DNA of 6,282 nt, taken from assembly GCA_050942625.1 (NCBI GenBank), contig JBMNNS010000089.1:1-6282 (forward strand). Direction: 5' to 3'. The notes beneath the pieces are model-generated. The model was not told where the DNA came from, made no database searches, and saw nothing but the letters and a program-made list of their open reading frames with translations. Below are positions 5,133 through 6,282 of this stretch, one piece after another. Position 1 is the stretch's first letter, and each line of letters begins with the position of its first letter. The translations under genes and the position numbers were made by a program. This stretch comes from JBMNNS01 sp050942625. GTDB taxonomy: Bacteria > Bacillota > Dethiobacteria > DTU022 > UBA8154.

Positions 5133-5585
5133 ATGCGGACAACATATATGGCCAAAGATAAAGAGATTGAACGCAAATGGTATGTGATAGATGCTACAGG
5201 TATTCCTCTGGGCAGATTAGCCAGTGAAGTAGCCCGGATACTAAGAGGTAAACATAAAAGTATTTATACGCCCCATGTTGATACCGGTGATCATGTGATT
5301 GTTATAAATGCTTCCCGTGTTTTGTTAACCGGCAATAAGTTGCAACAGAAATTTTATTACAGGCATTCCGGCTACCCCGGGGGCCTTAAAAAGGTTCGCT
5401 ACGATCGGTTGCTGGCTCAAAAGCCGGAGAGAGTGGTTTATCTTGCAGTTAAAAGAATGCTGCCGGCTAACCGTCTGGGAAGAAGTATGCTTAAAAAATT
5501 GAAAATTTACGCCGGCGCGGAGCATCCCCATGCTGCTCAAAACCCGGATAAACTTGAATATAACCCCAAAAGGGTTGCCAAGTAG
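5133..5585 (+). CDS. rplM: 50S ribosomal protein L13
   Basis: L13 is an early-assembling protein of the large ribosomal subunit. The 150-residue product begins with the family's MRTTYMAK, followed by IERKWYVIDATGIPLGRLAS (residues 11-30), ILRGKHKSIYTPHVDTGDHV (35-54), the hallmark YYRHSGYPGGLK, then KRMLPANRLGRSMLKKLKIY and GAEHPHAAQNP near the C-terminus. The ATG at 5133 is chosen because it gives this conserved N-terminus. A GTG at 5076 is in frame but would add 19 unconserved residues and overlaps the Shine-Dalgarno itself. Only weak SD complementarity sits directly upstream of 5133, so initiation probably depends on the leader structure. It forms a two-gene operon with rpsI, as in most bacteria. 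Confidence 0.97.
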   Translation: MRTTYMAKDKEIERKWYVIDATGIPLGRLASEVARILRGKHKSIYTPHVDTGDHVIVINASRVLLTGNKLQQKFYYRHSGYPGGLKKVRYDRLLAQKPERVVYLAVKRMLPANRLGRSMLKKLKIYAGAEHPHAAQNPDKLEYNPKRVAK

Positions 5586-5601
5586 GCCTGTATAAACAGG
5601 C
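5586..5601 (+). other. Perfect small hairpin between rplM and rpsI
   Basis: GCCTGT (5586-5591) and ACAGGC (5596-5601) form a perfect 6-bp stem with an ATAA loop, beginning at the base after the rplM stop codon and ending just before the rpsI ribosome binding site. There is no T-run, so it should not terminate transcription. An mRNA processing or stability role is possible but only inferred. Confidence 0.5.
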
Positions 5602-5620
5602 TTGGAAGGGAGGGTAAATT

Positions 5621-6013
5621 TTGGCGCAAGTACAATATACAGGTACAGGCCGCAGGAAAAAATCAATTGCCAGAGTACGGCTTGTTCCTGGTGACGGGAA
5701 GATAATAATTAATAACAGAGATCTTAACGATTATTTTGGACTGGAAACACTAAAGGTGGAGGTTCGTCGTCCACTGAATATAACAGGCACAGAATCAAAA
5801 TTTGATGTTATTGCCAAAGTTGAAGGTGGCGGTGTTAGTGGCCAGGCCGGTGCCATCAGGCACGGTATCGCCAGGGCGCTTATCAATGCAGATGTTGAAT
5901 ACCGCCCTTTCTTAAAGAAGGAAGGCCTGCTAACAAGGGATCCCCGCATGAAAGAACGCAAGAAATATGGCCTAAAAAAAGCCCGCCGGGCACCACAGTT
6001 TTCCAAACGTTAA
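5621..6013 (+). CDS. rpsI: 30S ribosomal protein S9
   Basis: S9 belongs to the head of the small ribosomal subunit; its C-terminal tail reaches the P-site tRNA. The 130-residue product shows YTGTGRRKKSIARVRLVPG (residues 6-24), INNRDLNDYF, the hallmark GGGVSGQAGAIRHGIARAL (69-87) and DPRMKERKKYGLKKARRAPQ (107-126), ending in the universal FSKR with the terminal Lys-Arg that contacts tRNA. It starts with TTG at 5621, supported by a strong GGGAGGG (5608-5614) six bases upstream and by the fit to the conserved N-terminus; no ATG gives an equally complete protein. It is the second gene of the rplM operon and is followed by an intrinsic terminator. Confidence 0.97.
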   Translation: MAQVQYTGTGRRKKSIARVRLVPGDGKIIINNRDLNDYFGLETLKVEVRRPLNITGTESKFDVIAKVEGGGVSGQAGAIRHGIARALINADVEYRPFLKKEGLLTRDPRMKERKKYGLKKARRAPQFSKR

Positions 6014-6089
6014 ATATTACATCAATCTATACCAGAATCTGTTCTATATTTTAAATTTGCTTATTGCAAACACCCAAACCGTCAGTGGG

Positions 6090-6111
6090 AAACCGCCCTT
6101 GGCGGTTTTTT
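6090..6111 (+). terminator. Intrinsic terminator of the rplM-rpsI operon
   Basis: AAACCGCC (6090-6097) pairs with GGCGGTTT (6101-6108) around a CTT loop, and the T-run 6106-6111 follows: a textbook Rho-independent terminator 76 bases after the rpsI stop. A second AAACCG at 6076-6081 and a small CCCA/TGGG hairpin (6073-6076 with 6086-6089) lie just upstream. The sequence 6014-6089 holds no gene, only a short TTTGC/GCAAA hairpin (6056-6070). Confidence 0.9.
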
Positions 6112-6141
6112 ATGTACAGAAATCCAAAAATATTTAAAAAA

Positions 6142-6150
6142 TGATATAAT
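6142..6150 (+). promoter_or_regulatory. Extended -10 promoter before the last reading frame
   Basis: TGATATAAT (6142-6150) is a perfect TATAAT with the TGn extension. The region 17-18 bases upstream (around 6121-6127) has no match to TTGACA, so it would rely on the extended -10. Transcription would start near 6157, upstream of all candidate starts of the gene at the right edge. The surrounding DNA is AT-rich, which raises the chance of a random match. Confidence 0.5.
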
Positions 6151-6198
6151 ATCCATATAAAAAAAGTGGCCATGAAGGACGGGGTGTTACAATACAAA

Positions 6199-6282
6199 AT
6201 GTTAGAATATAGGTCAACAATCAAGGCCAGATCCTTTCTTTATTTAGAACTAAAAAAGGCTGCAAGCCTTTATTTACAAGGG
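6199..6282 (+). CDS. N-terminus of an unidentified protein (3' partial; BrxA/DUF1819-like?)
   Basis: An open frame runs off the right edge, 28 codons from ATG 6199, beginning MLEYRSTIKARSFLYLELKK and continuing AASLYLQG. GGGGTG (6181-6186) lies 12 bases before it. In-frame alternatives are GTG 6184, preceded by AAGGA, and ATG 6172, which adds MKDGVLQYK. The visible piece is a plausible amphipathic helix of basic and leucine residues. From memory its pattern (small and basic residues, F, aromatic, E-x-K-x-A, then a Gly after L-x-x-x) resembles the N-terminus of DUF1819/BrxA, the first gene of many BREX phage-defence operons. That is a guess from too little sequence. It has its own putative promoter and lies after a strong terminator, so it is a separate transcription unit. 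An inverted repeat at 6255-6271 could instead be a minus-strand terminator in non-coding DNA. Confidence 0.5.
   Translation, partial: MLEYRSTIKARSFLYLELKKAASLYLQG

Noticed and set aside
6056..6070. TTTGC/GCAAA hairpin after rpsI as a terminator
   Set aside because: The stem is only 5 bp, is AT-rich and has no T-run after it. The strong terminator at 6090-6111 explains the operon end.

Overview
The window is a chromosomal segment from a Firmicute, most likely a clostridial one of the Peptococcaceae/Desulfotomaculum type. This rests on the gene order rpoA-rplQ-ecfA1-ecfA2-ecfT-truA-rplM-rpsI, which is the classic end of the ribosomal protein supercluster in Bacilli and Clostridia, and on purine-rich Shine-Dalgarno sites and a TTG start. 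All assigned genes are on the + strand. The genus is inference; no marker in the window settles it.

Layout. Positions 1-920 hold rpoA (RNA polymerase alpha), missing about ten N-terminal codons. rplQ (L17) follows at 983-1324. A 411-base gap (1325-1735) carries no convincing gene. It starts with a roughly 100-nt imperfect inverted repeat touching the rplQ stop codon. Two identical 118-bp direct copies follow, each containing a terminator-like hairpin plus T7 and a competing hairpin. Next come three tightly packed genes for the shared energizing module of an ECF vitamin/metal transporter (ecfA1, ecfA2, ecfT; 1736-4225), then truA (tRNA pseudouridine synthase, 4243-5004). A good sigma-A-type promoter right after truA (TTGACG-N17-TAAAAT) serves rplM (L13) and rpsI (S9), which end in a clear intrinsic terminator (6090-6111). 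The last ~170 bases are AT-rich, with an extended -10 promoter and the first codons of a new + strand reading frame cut by the window end.

How it works together. rpoA, rplQ, rplM and rpsI supply transcription and translation machinery, and TruA modifies tRNA. EcfA1/EcfA2/EcfT form the ATPase-transmembrane core that different substrate-binding S components share; no S component is encoded here. The most unusual material lies between genes: the inverted repeat and duplicated element in front of the ECF genes, and ribosomal protein leaders (clear for rplM, weaker for rplQ) in which a Shine-Dalgarno sequence is separated from the start codon by a hairpin. The truncated gene at the right edge has an N-terminus that faintly resembles BrxA/DUF1819 of BREX phage-defence loci. 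If that is right, a defence island starts just beyond the window, but 28 codons cannot prove it.
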